Shown one piece after another: positions 7,293-15,842 of a DNA stretch of 34,607 nt. Below the pieces are notes generated by a model, which saw nothing but the letters and a program-made list of their open reading frames with translations, did not search any database and had not been told where the DNA came from. The first letter of the stretch is position 1, and the number at the start of each line of letters is the position of its first letter. Made by a program: the position numbers and the translations under genes. Origin of the DNA: Metasolibacillus sp. (GTDB lineage Bacteria; Bacillota; Bacilli; Bacillales_A; Planococcaceae); NCBI RefSeq assembly GCF_025291715.1, contig NZ_JAMBIZ010000037.1, positions 1 through 34,607 on the forward strand, in the 5' to 3' direction.

Positions 7293-10118
7293 TTATTTTA
7301 CTTTTGCTGCTTCTGTTACGGCTTCCGCAATAATTGCTGCTTGTGCTTCTTTATGTGCATCCGCATCACCCTCAGATGTTGCGCTCATTGCAGGACGACC
7401 TACATAGCGTAGTTTTTTACCTTCTGAAAGCTCATATAAGCTTTCGATTGCATAATTCCAAGCGCCTTGATTTTTCGGTTCTTCTTGTACCCAAACAACT
7501 TCCTTCGCATTTGGATATTTTGCAAGTACCTCTGCAATTTGTGCACTTGGGAATGGATATAATTGCTCCACACGCACGATGTGTATGTGATCATAGCCTT
7601 CTCCATCTTTTACGCGGTCTGCTAAATCAATCATCACTTTACCTGTACCTAATACGATGCGCTCTACTGCCTTTGCCTTCGTACCTAAGCCTGGTTGCTC
7701 GATAATTTCTTGGAATGAGCCGTTAGCTAATTGCTCTGCATTTGCCGCTGCTAATGGATGACGCAATAAGTATTTCGGTGATGCCACAACAAGTGGACGC
7801 ACACCTTCCGTACCTAATAAAGCAGCTTGGCGGCGCAATAAGTGGTAGTAGTTGCCTGCGTTTGAGCAGTTTGCTACAAACCAGTTATTTTCAGCAGCCA
7901 TTTGTAGGTAACGCTCGATACGGCTTGATGAGTGTTCAGGACCTTGCCCCTCATAGCCGTGTGGTAGAAGCATAACTAAGCCAGACTTTTGCCCCCATTT
8001 TGCACGCGCACCTGAAATAAAGTTGTCGAACATTGCTTGTGCCATGTTTGCAAAGTCACCAAATTGCGCTTCCCAAATAGCTAATACATTTTCTTTTTCC
8101 AGCGTATAGCCATATTCAAAGCCAACTACGCCTGCTTCTGTTAGCGGTGAGTTGTATACAGAGAATGATGCTTTTGCATCTTGAATATGGTGCAATGGCG
8201 TAAATTCGCTACCGTTGTTTTTGTCATGTAGCACTAAGTGACGTTGTGAGAACGTACCACGCTGTGCATCTTGCCCTGTGAAACGAATTGGTGTGCCATC
8301 TTGCAGCAATGTTGCAAATGCTAACGTTTCTGCATGACCCCAATCAATTTTGCCAGTTTTAAATGCGTCACGACGCTTTTCTAAAATTTTGCCTAGCTTA
8401 TTTTGTGGCTCAAAGCCTTCTGCAAATACTAATAAATCTTCGTTAATTCCTTGTAAACGCTCCACGCTTGTCGTTGTGTCTACTTGTGGGAAGTCCACTT
8501 TTAACGCTTCTGGCATTTCAAGATGCTTATGCTCATCCTTCTCTGCCATTTCTTTCACATGGTCGTATGCCGCTTGCATTTCTGCATATGCAGCGCTATC
8601 AAGAGCTTTCAGTTGTTCTTCTGTTACAAGCCCTTCTGCTACTAATTTCGCACCGTAAAGCACACGCACTGTGTCGTGCTTCGATACAAGCTTATACGTT
8701 TCAGGATTTGTTACTGTTGGATCATCTGTTTCATTATGACCGTGACGGCGGTAGCCGATTAAGTCAACGATGATGTCCTTACCGAATTTTTGACGGTATT
8801 CTGCTGCAAAGCGTCCTACTTGTGCAACCGCCTCAGGATGATCTGCGTTGACGTGAATAACTGGAATATCATAGCCTTTTGCAGGGTCTGATGAATAAAC
8901 AGATGAACGAGAATCATATAGCTCTGTTGTAAAGCCAATCATATTGTTGGCAATAATATGGATTGTACCGCCTGTTGTGAAGCCCTCTGTTTTAGCAAAG
9001 TTCATCACCTCTGTTACGATACCTTGACCAGGGAATGCTGCGTCACCATGCACTAAAATGCCTAAACCAGAAGTAGCATCATGCTTCGCTGAGCCGATTG
9101 CAGATACATCATCCTGTGTTGCGCGCGTTGAGCCTAGCACAACTGGATTACCGATTTCTAAGTGAGACGGGTTATAGGCAAGCTTCACAGACATACCTGA
9201 TTCACGCGTATAAGATGCACCCATATGGTACTTTACGTCACCAGACCAGCCTTTTGTAATTTGTAAGCGACCATGCTCAGGCATAAATAGTTCATTTGAT
9301 ACGTGAGCAAAATCAGAGAACATCATGTCATATGGCTTGTTTAAAATATGTGTTAACACATTTAAACGACCACGGTGCGCCATACCAATGCGTACATTTT
9401 TCACATTTTTCGCTTCTACTGCTTTTAAAATTTCATCAAATAACACGATTTGTGTATCTAAGCCTTCTCCAGAGAAACGCTTTTGTCCTACAAATGTTTT
9501 ATGAATGAATTTTTCAAAGTTTTCCACATGTGTTAAGCGGTCTAATAGCGCTTTCTTTTCTTCAGTAGTTACTGCCTTTGATAGCGCACCTGATTCAATT
9601 TGTTCTTGGAACCATTCGCGCTCTTCCACTGTTCCTATATGATTGTATTCGAAGGCAATTTTATCTGTATAAACAGATTTTAAATAAGCAATCGCATCGC
9701 GACCATTTTGCACGCCTGCTGGTACATTTTTGAAGAATACAGTAGCTGGAATTTCAGCTAAATCTGCTTGGCTTAAGCCAAATGTGCCTTCATCAATTTT
9801 TGCTGTATCAAGTGCGCGGTTGTTTAATGGGTAGATGTCCGCAGCTAAATGACCGTATGTTCGGATGGATTCTGCTAATTTGATAGCAGCTAATAATTTA
9901 CTAAAATCTGCTTGTGAAGAAACTGTTCCTCCAGTTACAGCAACTTCAACTCCACCTTCTACTACGACAGGTGCCCCGTATTGCTGGAACAATTCAACTA
10001 AAGCTGGTTCTACTTCTTCGGGAGATTGTAGAAATAAGTCGTATTGCTCCATGACATAACCTAAGTTAGGGCCTGCAAACGCTGACCAAGGGGAACCATG
10101 TAATACATTGTTCGACAT
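7293..10118 (-). CDS. odhA: 2-oxoglutarate dehydrogenase E1 component
   Basis: 941 residues from ATG 10118. That start has GGAGG at ideal spacing and gives MSNNVLHGSPWSAFAGPNLGY; the frame is open 48 codons further upstream without support. The thiamine-diphosphate E1o features are present: IGMAHRGRLNVL, the GDAAFPGQG cofactor loop, GYRRHGHNETDDP, and the C-terminal HIVRVEQLYPFP region. It decarboxylates 2-oxoglutarate and passes the succinyl unit to OdhB. Length matches the Bacillus enzyme. It is first in the odhA-odhB operon. A candidate promoter lies at 10267-10294. Confidence 0.97.
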   Translation of the reverse strand: MSNNVLHGSPWSAFAGPNLGYVMEQYDLFLQSPEEVEPALVELFQQYGAPVVVEGGVEVAVTGGTVSSQADFSKLLAAIKLAESIRTYGHLAADIYPLNNRALDTAKIDEGTFGLSQADLAEIPATVFFKNVPAGVQNGRDAIAYLKSVYTDKIAFEYNHIGTVEEREWFQEQIESGALSKAVTTEEKKALLDRLTHVENFEKFIHKTFVGQKRFSGEGLDTQIVLFDEILKAVEAKNVKNVRIGMAHRGRLNVLTHILNKPYDMMFSDFAHVSNELFMPEHGRLQITKGWSGDVKYHMGASYTRESGMSVKLAYNPSHLEIGNPVVLGSTRATQDDVSAIGSAKHDATSGLGILVHGDAAFPGQGIVTEVMNFAKTEGFTTGGTIHIIANNMIGFTTELYDSRSSVYSSDPAKGYDIPVIHVNADHPEAVAQVGRFAAEYRQKFGKDIIVDLIGYRRHGHNETDDPTVTNPETYKLVSKHDTVRVLYGAKLVAEGLVTEEQLKALDSAAYAEMQAAYDHVKEMAEKDEHKHLEMPEALKVDFPQVDTTTSVERLQGINEDLLVFAEGFEPQNKLGKILEKRRDAFKTGKIDWGHAETLAFATLLQDGTPIRFTGQDAQRGTFSQRHLVLHDKNNGSEFTPLHHIQDAKASFSVYNSPLTEAGVVGFEYGYTLEKENVLAIWEAQFGDFANMAQAMFDNFISGARAKWGQKSGLVMLLPHGYEGQGPEHSSSRIERYLQMAAENNWFVANCSNAGNYYHLLRRQAALLGTEGVRPLVVASPKYLLRHPLAAANAEQLANGSFQEIIEQPGLGTKAKAVERIVLGTGKVMIDLADRVKDGEGYDHIHIVRVEQLYPFPSAQIAEVLAKYPNAKEVVWVQEEPKNQGAWNYAIESLYELSEGKKLRYVGRPAMSATSEGDADAHKEAQAAIIAEAVTEAAKVK

Positions 10119-10266
10119 GAAAATAACCTCCAAATTTTGCCTGCATGGCAGTTCCATTTTAAAATAAACATTTCTTGGCTCTCTACTACCTAAATGATAG
10201 CTGAACCTATTTATTTTTGTATACTTACATTCAATGCTTTTCAGCAGAGAACATTTTTCCACTTCA

Positions 10267-10294
10267 ATCTTACTACTCTCAACAAAAAATACAA
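10267..10294 (-). promoter_or_regulatory. Candidate promoter of odhA-odhB
   Basis: On the minus strand TTGTAT (10289-10294) and TAAGAT (10267-10272) are 16 bases apart. This is a moderate sigma-A match about 150 bases before the odhA start. A weak inverted repeat (GCTAAA 10313-10318 with TTTAGC 10321-10326) behind the kinase gene may be its terminator. Confidence 0.3.
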
Positions 10295-10363
10295 CTATTT
10301 TTCAATAAATAAGCTAAATTTTTAGCGAACTTTAGAAAATCGAAACCATCTAACCGAAATTCC

Positions 10364-11737
10364 TCACTTTTTCAAAGGAATTTTTAACAAAAATGTTGTT
10401 CCTTGCTGAATTTCGCTTTGTACTTTGAGCTCTACATGATATTTTGCTGCAAGCATTTTCGTAATGCTTAAGCCGAGTCCTGTTCCCCCACCATTTTGTT
10501 GACGTGATGCATCGACTCGGTAAAAGCGATCAAATATAAATGGCAAATGCTCCTTTGCAATCCCTATACCATTATCCTGAATTTCGATATAAAAGCAACC
10601 ATCAATTTGTGCTGTAGAAATACGTATTTTTGGTATAGATTCATTATAACGTATGCCATTTTCAATAATATTGCGCAATATTTGTGCAAGGGCTTCAGGT
10701 GAAATAGCTAATCGCTGCTGCGATAATTCCTCCACATGGAATTGCGCATTTGGATAGACCATCGCTAATTCATGGATTACTTGCGGCAGCACAGCGCTCA
10801 CATCCGCCTCAGAAGCGTCGATAGCCTGCTCTCTTCTTGCTAGCTGTAAAAGCTCTTCAATCATTTTTTTCATTCTCTTTACTTCAATAAGCGAGCTATC
10901 AATAGATTCATTTAAAATTTGTGGGTCATCCTTGCCCCAGCGTGCAAGCAACGACAAATGACCTTCTACCGCTTGAATTGGTGTGCGCAATTCATGGGAG
11001 GCATCTGCCACAAATTGCTGCTGCTGCGTGAAGGAAATGTTCAGCTCCTCCAACATCGAATCATACATTTGCAGCAAATCACCGATTTCATCATCTGCCT
11101 GATATGTGAAAGCTTCACGCTCCTTTAAGCCTTTATCGCGCACAGATTGCATCGAATCACGCAATTGCTGAAGCGGACGAATTAAACGATTTGCTAAATA
11201 AAAGCTGATAAAGGCAACGAGCAGCAATGCGCCAACACCAACAATGGCCATTGTCGTCAGCACATATTGCATCATTTTATGAAACGTTGTAAGCGGATGT
11301 ATTAACTGCATATAGCCTTGAAATGGTCCTATTTGTACAACACGCTCAATAATATAAGCGTCGTCCGTTTTGCGCATCACTGTATTCAGCAATTCTTCGT
11401 AGGTTGCAGTTGTTGGAACGACTGGTGATACATCATTAAACGACAGGATTTGAATACCATCAAAATTCATAATACGCACCGTTTGCTCCTGCTTGCCAAT
11501 CGTGTTGCTCAACCTTTCCTCTAGCTGCTGAATCGTTGTCGTTGGGCTAAGCGTTTCAAAAAAGGAGCTCATATCGTCCGCTGATCGGAGTGCACTGCGC
11601 TCCTCATTGTTTAGTAGCCACGTATGTAAGGAAATATATAAAATAAGGCAAATAAGTACGTAGCTAATAAAGATTGTCGTAGCGGTTGACAGCATCCATT
11701 TCTCTTTTAGCGACATTCGATTAAATAATTGTTTCAT
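10364..11737 (-). CDS. Two-component sensor histidine kinase, ArlS/YkoH-like
   Basis: 457 residues. TM1 is at about 18-38, an extracellular sensor region at 39-157, TM2 at about 160-182, HAMP at 183-235, then HisKA with the phospho-acceptor in ASHELRTP (His248), and HATPase_c with IIENGIRYNES (N box), DNGIGI (G1) and GGTGLGLSI (G2). The stretch after the H box (GHLSLLARWGKDDP) closely resembles S. aureus ArlS as I remember it. The start is three bases after the regulator stop, with GAGAGG overlapping that stop. The stimulus is unknown; ArlRS-type systems affect adhesion, autolysis and envelope functions. Confidence 0.93.
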   Translation of the reverse strand: MKQLFNRMSLKEKWMLSTATTIFISYVLICLILYISLHTWLLNNEERSALRSADDMSSFFETLSPTTTIQQLEERLSNTIGKQEQTVRIMNFDGIQILSFNDVSPVVPTTATYEELLNTVMRKTDDAYIIERVVQIGPFQGYMQLIHPLTTFHKMMQYVLTTMAIVGVGALLLVAFISFYLANRLIRPLQQLRDSMQSVRDKGLKEREAFTYQADDEIGDLLQMYDSMLEELNISFTQQQQFVADASHELRTPIQAVEGHLSLLARWGKDDPQILNESIDSSLIEVKRMKKMIEELLQLARREQAIDASEADVSAVLPQVIHELAMVYPNAQFHVEELSQQRLAISPEALAQILRNIIENGIRYNESIPKIRISTAQIDGCFYIEIQDNGIGIAKEHLPFIFDRFYRVDASRQQNGGGTGLGLSITKMLAAKYHVELKVQSEIQQGTTFLLKIPLKK

Positions 11738-11740
11738 TGT

Positions 11741-12412
11741 TTAGCCTCTCATCACATAGCCTACACCACGCACCGTTTCAATATAAGGCTGCTCTGTCGT
11801 TTTCAGCTTCGTGCGTAAATGGCGTATATAAACATCCACAACGTTTGTCTCCACTTCGCTATCAAAGCCCCATACAGCCTCTAAAATGCGCTCACGCGTG
11901 CAGACTTTATTTAAATTTTGCGCTAAAAATACTAGCAGGTCATACTCAGTTTTCGTCAAATCTAGCCTTTTTTGTTCAAATGTCACCTCATATGCTTCCA
12001 TATCGATTTCCAAGTTGCGACAAATCAGAAGCTTGTCCGCCATTGTTTGATTGCCCGTACGGCGCATAATGGAGCGAATGCGTGCAAGCAGCTCCTCAAT
12101 AGCAAATGGCTTTACGATATAATCATCCGCCCCGGCATCAAGCCCTGCCACACGATCCATCACGGCATCGCGAGCGGTCAATAAAATAATAGGCACTTGC
12201 GAATGCTGGCGAACTCTCCTACATACTTCAATGCCATTGAGCTGTGGCAGCATCACATCAAGCAAAATGCAATCATAGGGATTGGCTAGCGCCTCTGTCA
12301 AACCTTCCCGCCCATCAAATACGCATGTTACATCAAATTGCTCATGCTTTAGCTCCAGTTCAATAAAGCGTGAAATATTTTTTTCGTCTTCTACTAATAA
12401 TATTTTTTTCAT
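11741..12412 (-). CDS. OmpR-family response regulator, ArlR/YkoG-like
   Basis: 223 residues. The receiver domain has the acidic pair in VEDE (8-10), phospho-acceptor Asp52 (CILLDVMLPQ), the T in LLTARD and the K in DYIVKPF. The C-terminal winged helix ends with VDVYIRHLRTKL and VRGVGYVMRG, typical of OmpR/PhoB regulators. AGAGGTGAG precedes ATG 12412. It forms an operon with the kinase gene downstream. Only about 15 bases separate the start from the terminator hairpin of the upstream PAS-GGDEF gene, so its promoter must lie in or before that hairpin. Confidence 0.94.
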   Translation of the reverse strand: MKKILLVEDEKNISRFIELELKHEQFDVTCVFDGREGLTEALANPYDCILLDVMLPQLNGIEVCRRVRQHSQVPIILLTARDAVMDRVAGLDAGADDYIVKPFAIEELLARIRSIMRRTGNQTMADKLLICRNLEIDMEAYEVTFEQKRLDLTKTEYDLLVFLAQNLNKVCTRERILEAVWGFDSEVETNVVDVYIRHLRTKLKTTEQPYIETVRGVGYVMRG

Positions 12413-12424
12413 ATTGTCTCACCT

Positions 12425-12468
12425 CTAAAAAATGCCCTAAAGGCTCCATAAAAAGCCTTTAGGACATT
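12425..12468 (-). terminator. Terminator of the PAS-GGDEF gene, lying in the leader of the two-component operon
   Basis: On the minus strand AATGTCCTAAAGGCT (12454-12468) pairs with AGCCTTTAGGGCATT (12431-12445) with one mismatch, and a run of six T follows. It ends just before the regulator's ribosome binding site. Confidence 0.85.
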
Positions 12469-12494
12469 TTGATGGATAGCCGCTTTGACTATCC

Positions 12495-14531
12495 TTATTG
12501 TACGTCATCATATATTTTGAAGCCATTTTTTTCAACTGTTTTTGCTTTATATAATGCTTTATCCGCATTTTCTAGTAGCGATTCTAATGTCGTCGCATGG
12601 TCTGGATAATAACTAACACCAATTGAGACAGTTGGCTTGAAATGGTTGCCCTGAATATCTGCTCCTAGCTGTAAATTATGCTGAATACGTGCAATGATAT
12701 CCTGTGTCATCCTTTTACGCTCAGCTTCTATAATCGATAGCTCCGCTAATATAACGACAAATTCATCGCCTCCTACACGTACCGCAAAATCGCTTGAGCG
12801 AATGCTTGCTGCAATGCGCTCACCTGTTAGCTTAATAAATTCATCTCCAACATCATGACCATATTGATCGTTAATGGATTTGAAATTATCGCCATCAATA
12901 TAAAGAACGGCGATGGAACGCATATTATTTTGGGCGGCATTCAGCACGCGAGGAAACTCCTTTTCCAAATATCTTCTATTTGGCAGCTGTGTTAAATTAT
13001 CATGATATGCCATGAAGCGCAAAGAATTTTCCATTTTTTTACGCTCTGTTATTTCGCGTGATACCATAATAATTTGAAAAGCATTTTCTTTATCATTCTC
13101 TTTAGCGGTCTGATATTTCCCCTCAGTCCAAACAATATCGCCATTTTTCGTCTGTAAGGCCAGCTCTATCGTCATGTCGTTGCACTGCATATTTTTCAAC
13201 TGTGAACGCCAAATTACCTCGCTTTCCTCTGTTAAAAATGATGCATAATTTTGGCCAATCAATTCGTCCTCTGTATATTGGAATATGCGAATATAGGATG
13301 GAGAAACATATTGAATGGTTCCATCCATATCCATAATCACGATAAAATCATTCATGTTTTCAGTAATGATCCGGAATGTGCGTTCATTATTTTGTAATTC
13401 AATCATTAAACGCTTCTTTTCAGATACACTGTAATTTACTGAAAAGTAGCTATCGATTTCCCCAGCGGCATTCGTTAATGGAATAATGGTTGTATCTACC
13501 CAATACGTTTCCCCTTGCTTTGAGCGATTGCAAATTTCGCCTTGCCAAATTTCACCGCGTCGTAATTTTGCCCACATATTTTCTCCAAATTCAGGCGGAT
13601 GGTAGCCCGAATCTAATATGTCGTGCGTTTGGCCAATTAGCTCTTCTCTCACATAGCCTGTGCGTGCAGCAAAGCGGTCATTTAAATCAATAATTTTTCG
13701 ATCGACATCGATAATGGATAATTCAATCGCATTGTTAATTGCATTTTTAATAATCGCTAAGCCATGCGATGTTTCACGTAGCTCTTTTTGCTGCTCAATA
13801 AAATCCGTTACTTCCTGCAAAATTAAAAATATTGCAATAACATCACCATTTTCACTTGTGAAAGGCGCAAATGTGGCTGTGAAGCTTCTCGTTTGATTTG
13901 CTTTATCAATGAATTTCACAATTTTGGAAGTAAAATTATCACCGTTTTGCGCATCGTTTAAATAGCTTTCCCATTCTTTTACATACGGTTCTTGAATGAG
14001 GGGCAAGCTTAAAAAAGATTGGCCTTGCATCTTTGCTAAGCAAATGCCAAACTCATCGATGAAGCGTTCATTTGCCTCTAAAAATTTTAAATCGCTCGAT
14101 ATTAACACTGTTGATAAGAAGGTTTTAAAAAATATGGAGCGCATAAATAAATATTTATCCTGTAAATCTCGGTCAAAGGCTATTTCCTTTGCAATGCCTA
14201 AAATAAACACTTGGCCCTCAGAAAATATCGGAAAAACTGTCGTTTCATGTTTACGTACTTCATTGGTATAATAGTCATAATCTTGAAAGTTTTGTTGCTC
14301 TTTTGTAGTTACCGCTAAATTATAATATTTTAAAATTGTTTCTGCTAAGTTTTGGGGCATAATTTCGGAGACCATTTTCCCATTTGGCTCCATTTCAAAA
14401 AGATGGCGTGCTGCTGTATTAACATACAAATATTCAAAATCCTCGCCCTTTTTTTTCATAAAAAAGACCATATCTTTACTATCTTTAAATATTATATTAA
14501 ATTGGTTTTCCGAAAGAAATGGCTGTATCAT
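12495..14531 (-). CDS. Diguanylate cyclase with four PAS domains
   Basis: 678 residues, no membrane segment. Four PAS-like sensor domains lie at about 12-115, 132-245, 258-375 and 383-500; the third has the GYVREELIGQTHDILDSG pattern and a PAC-like EICNRSKQGETYWVDTTI segment. The C-terminal GGDEF domain (about 505-675) has the intact active site GGDEF at 587-591 and an RxxD inhibitory site (RSSD 578-581) exactly five residues upstream. It should therefore make cyclic di-GMP with product inhibition. No EAL or HD-GYP domain is fused or adjacent. It appears monocistronic. Confidence 0.93.
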   Translation of the reverse strand: MIQPFLSENQFNIIFKDSKDMVFFMKKKGEDFEYLYVNTAARHLFEMEPNGKMVSEIMPQNLAETILKYYNLAVTTKEQQNFQDYDYYTNEVRKHETTVFPIFSEGQVFILGIAKEIAFDRDLQDKYLFMRSIFFKTFLSTVLISSDLKFLEANERFIDEFGICLAKMQGQSFLSLPLIQEPYVKEWESYLNDAQNGDNFTSKIVKFIDKANQTRSFTATFAPFTSENGDVIAIFLILQEVTDFIEQQKELRETSHGLAIIKNAINNAIELSIIDVDRKIIDLNDRFAARTGYVREELIGQTHDILDSGYHPPEFGENMWAKLRRGEIWQGEICNRSKQGETYWVDTTIIPLTNAAGEIDSYFSVNYSVSEKKRLMIELQNNERTFRIITENMNDFIVIMDMDGTIQYVSPSYIRIFQYTEDELIGQNYASFLTEESEVIWRSQLKNMQCNDMTIELALQTKNGDIVWTEGKYQTAKENDKENAFQIIMVSREITERKKMENSLRFMAYHDNLTQLPNRRYLEKEFPRVLNAAQNNMRSIAVLYIDGDNFKSINDQYGHDVGDEFIKLTGERIAASIRSSDFAVRVGGDEFVVILAELSIIEAERKRMTQDIIARIQHNLQLGADIQGNHFKPTVSIGVSYYPDHATTLESLLENADKALYKAKTVEKNGFKIYDDVQ

Positions 14532-14558
14532 CCTTTATGACACCTACCCTACACTTAG

Positions 14559-14741
14559 TCTATATCGTTTATCTTTATAAAATCAATTACGCCTCGTCTT
14601 ACTCCCGTCCAGATTTTTGCGACCATGTTTCTAGTAGAGGTTAACCTAAATCCATCATATCCTATGGAGGTGGGAGTTGTACTTGATGCTATCCTTTCGA
14701 TACAAAAAGAATCTATACAGAAAAGAGCTGCTGAATCATGA
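14559..14741 (+). pseudogene. Possible gene fragment in the gap after the diguanylate cyclase gene
   Basis: The plus strand is open from 14559 to TGA 14739-14741 and reads like protein near its end (VEVNLNPSYPMEVGVVLDA, then QKESIQKRAAES). There is no ribosome binding site before its only upstream ATG (14625), and no family is recognised. The opposite strand is also open here but Cys-rich and less protein-like. It may be the remaining C-terminus of a lost gene or chance. Confidence 0.2.
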
Positions 14742-14943
14742 TACATTTATACAAGATAGAAGCTTTTCACTACAAAAACTGCAATTGTAAATGTATTATA
14801 GCAATATTTATCACTTGGATGTACATATTTTCATAAAATACGTTATGTACAAAAGATGATTTTCTTTGCAGAATAATACTTTTCAGATAATTAAGAATAA
14901 AAAGACTTTTTCGAGCTATTTTTTGTTTTTTCGAGTTAAACAC

Positions 14944-15081
14944 TTGCATGAATGACCTGTCATATTATATGATATTTTACGAAAATATCTTTTCATTCAG
15001 CACTTGTTGAGCTGCTAGAAAATTTCTAGCAAATCACTTGTATTGCTATAACCGTTTACAGTTGATAACGGTTATTTTTTT
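14944..15081 (+). ncRNA. Candidate small RNA with its own promoter and terminator
   Basis: TTGCAT (14944-14949) and TATGAT (14968-14973) 18 bases apart form a plausible promoter. The region then holds hairpins GATATTTT/AAAATATC (14971-14989, overlapping the -10 box) and GCTAGAAA/TTTCTAGC (15014-15030). It ends with a strong intrinsic terminator, ATAACCGTT (15048-15056) with AACGGTTAT (15067-15075), followed by seven T. No coding frame feeds this terminator on the plus strand. Transcript of about 100 nt inferred; no known RNA family recognised. The rest of the 14742-15242 gap shows nothing else. Confidence 0.35.
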
Positions 15082-15242
15082 CCCCTAATTATTAGTATTA
15101 GCAGGAATCGAATTTCATATGCAAAGTAGCGAATAACTAAAGGTTGTAACATAGTAAGATGTCTAGGTTATATAGGAGTTAAGTTCGAAATGCATGCCTT
15201 GTGATTTTTTTACCTATACTCTTTTTAAAGGAGGCGTTTCGC

Positions 15243-15791
15243 ATGCTGAAACACCGTGATGTACATGAAGCAACTGAACTTTACCAACTATTGAGCCATC
15301 CATCTGTTTTTCCTTACGTTCGCCAAAAAGCAACATCCGCTGAAGAATATTTATTTATGACAAAGCAACTAATCGAAGAAGAAGACGCTGGCATGACCAT
15401 TTCGCGTACAATTGTAGATGAATGGGGACAGCCAATCGGAACAATTAGCCTCTATGATATTCAAGACGGTGCAGGCTTTCTTGGTACTTGGATTGGTCAG
15501 CCGTTTCAAGGAAAGGGCTATAATCAAAAAGCAAAGTTATTGTTTTTACAGGAGCTTTTTTTCAAATATGATTTCCATACTGTGTTTTTACGCATCCGCC
15601 AAGAAAATAGCCGTTCCAAAGCCGCTGCGTTGAAGCTACCCTATGTAGCTTGCGCAAAGGATACACATCCCGCTCTTTTAGAGCAAATTAATCGCGGAGA
15701 GGCTCAGTTTGATTTATTCAGCATCTCTAAAGACTTATTCTACCTAACAACAGCCCATGTACAAATGGATGCTGAGGAACAAGCAATGTAA
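15243..15791 (+). CDS. GNAT family N-acetyltransferase, RimJ/RimL-like
   Basis: 182 residues from ATG 15243, which has AAGGAGGC at 15229-15236; an upstream open stretch lacks a ribosome binding site. The fold is a GNAT domain of the ribosomal-protein/aminoglycoside type. It starts with RDVHEATELYQLL, has strand beta-4 (GTISLYDI, then FLGTWIG) and the acetyl-CoA pyrophosphate loop in QPFQGKGYNQKAK, followed by FLRIRQENSRSKAAALK (helix 4). The C-terminal 40 residues are less typical. The acceptor substrate cannot be deduced. It is monocistronic with its own terminator, convergent with the MurG homologue. Confidence 0.85.
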   Translation: MLKHRDVHEATELYQLLSHPSVFPYVRQKATSAEEYLFMTKQLIEEEDAGMTISRTIVDEWGQPIGTISLYDIQDGAGFLGTWIGQPFQGKGYNQKAKLLFLQELFFKYDFHTVFLRIRQENSRSKAAALKLPYVACAKDTHPALLEQINRGEAQFDLFSISKDLFYLTTAHVQMDAEEQAM

Positions 15792-15795
15792 CGAT

Positions 15796-15830
15796 AAAGC
15801 TGACACACCGCGAATGTGTCAGCTTTTTAT
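15796..15830 (+). terminator. Terminator after the GNAT gene
   Basis: AAAGCTGACACA (15796-15807) pairs perfectly with TGTGTCAGCTTT (15815-15826), followed by T-rich sequence. A-rich sequence on the other side is limited, but it may also serve the convergent gene ending at 15843. Confidence 0.92.
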
Positions 15831-15842
15831 TTTTATTAACTA

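Noticed and set aside
14555-14746. Minus-strand 63-codon frame in the gap after the GGDEF gene
   Set aside because: Cys-rich, no ribosome binding site; the opposite frame is more protein-like.
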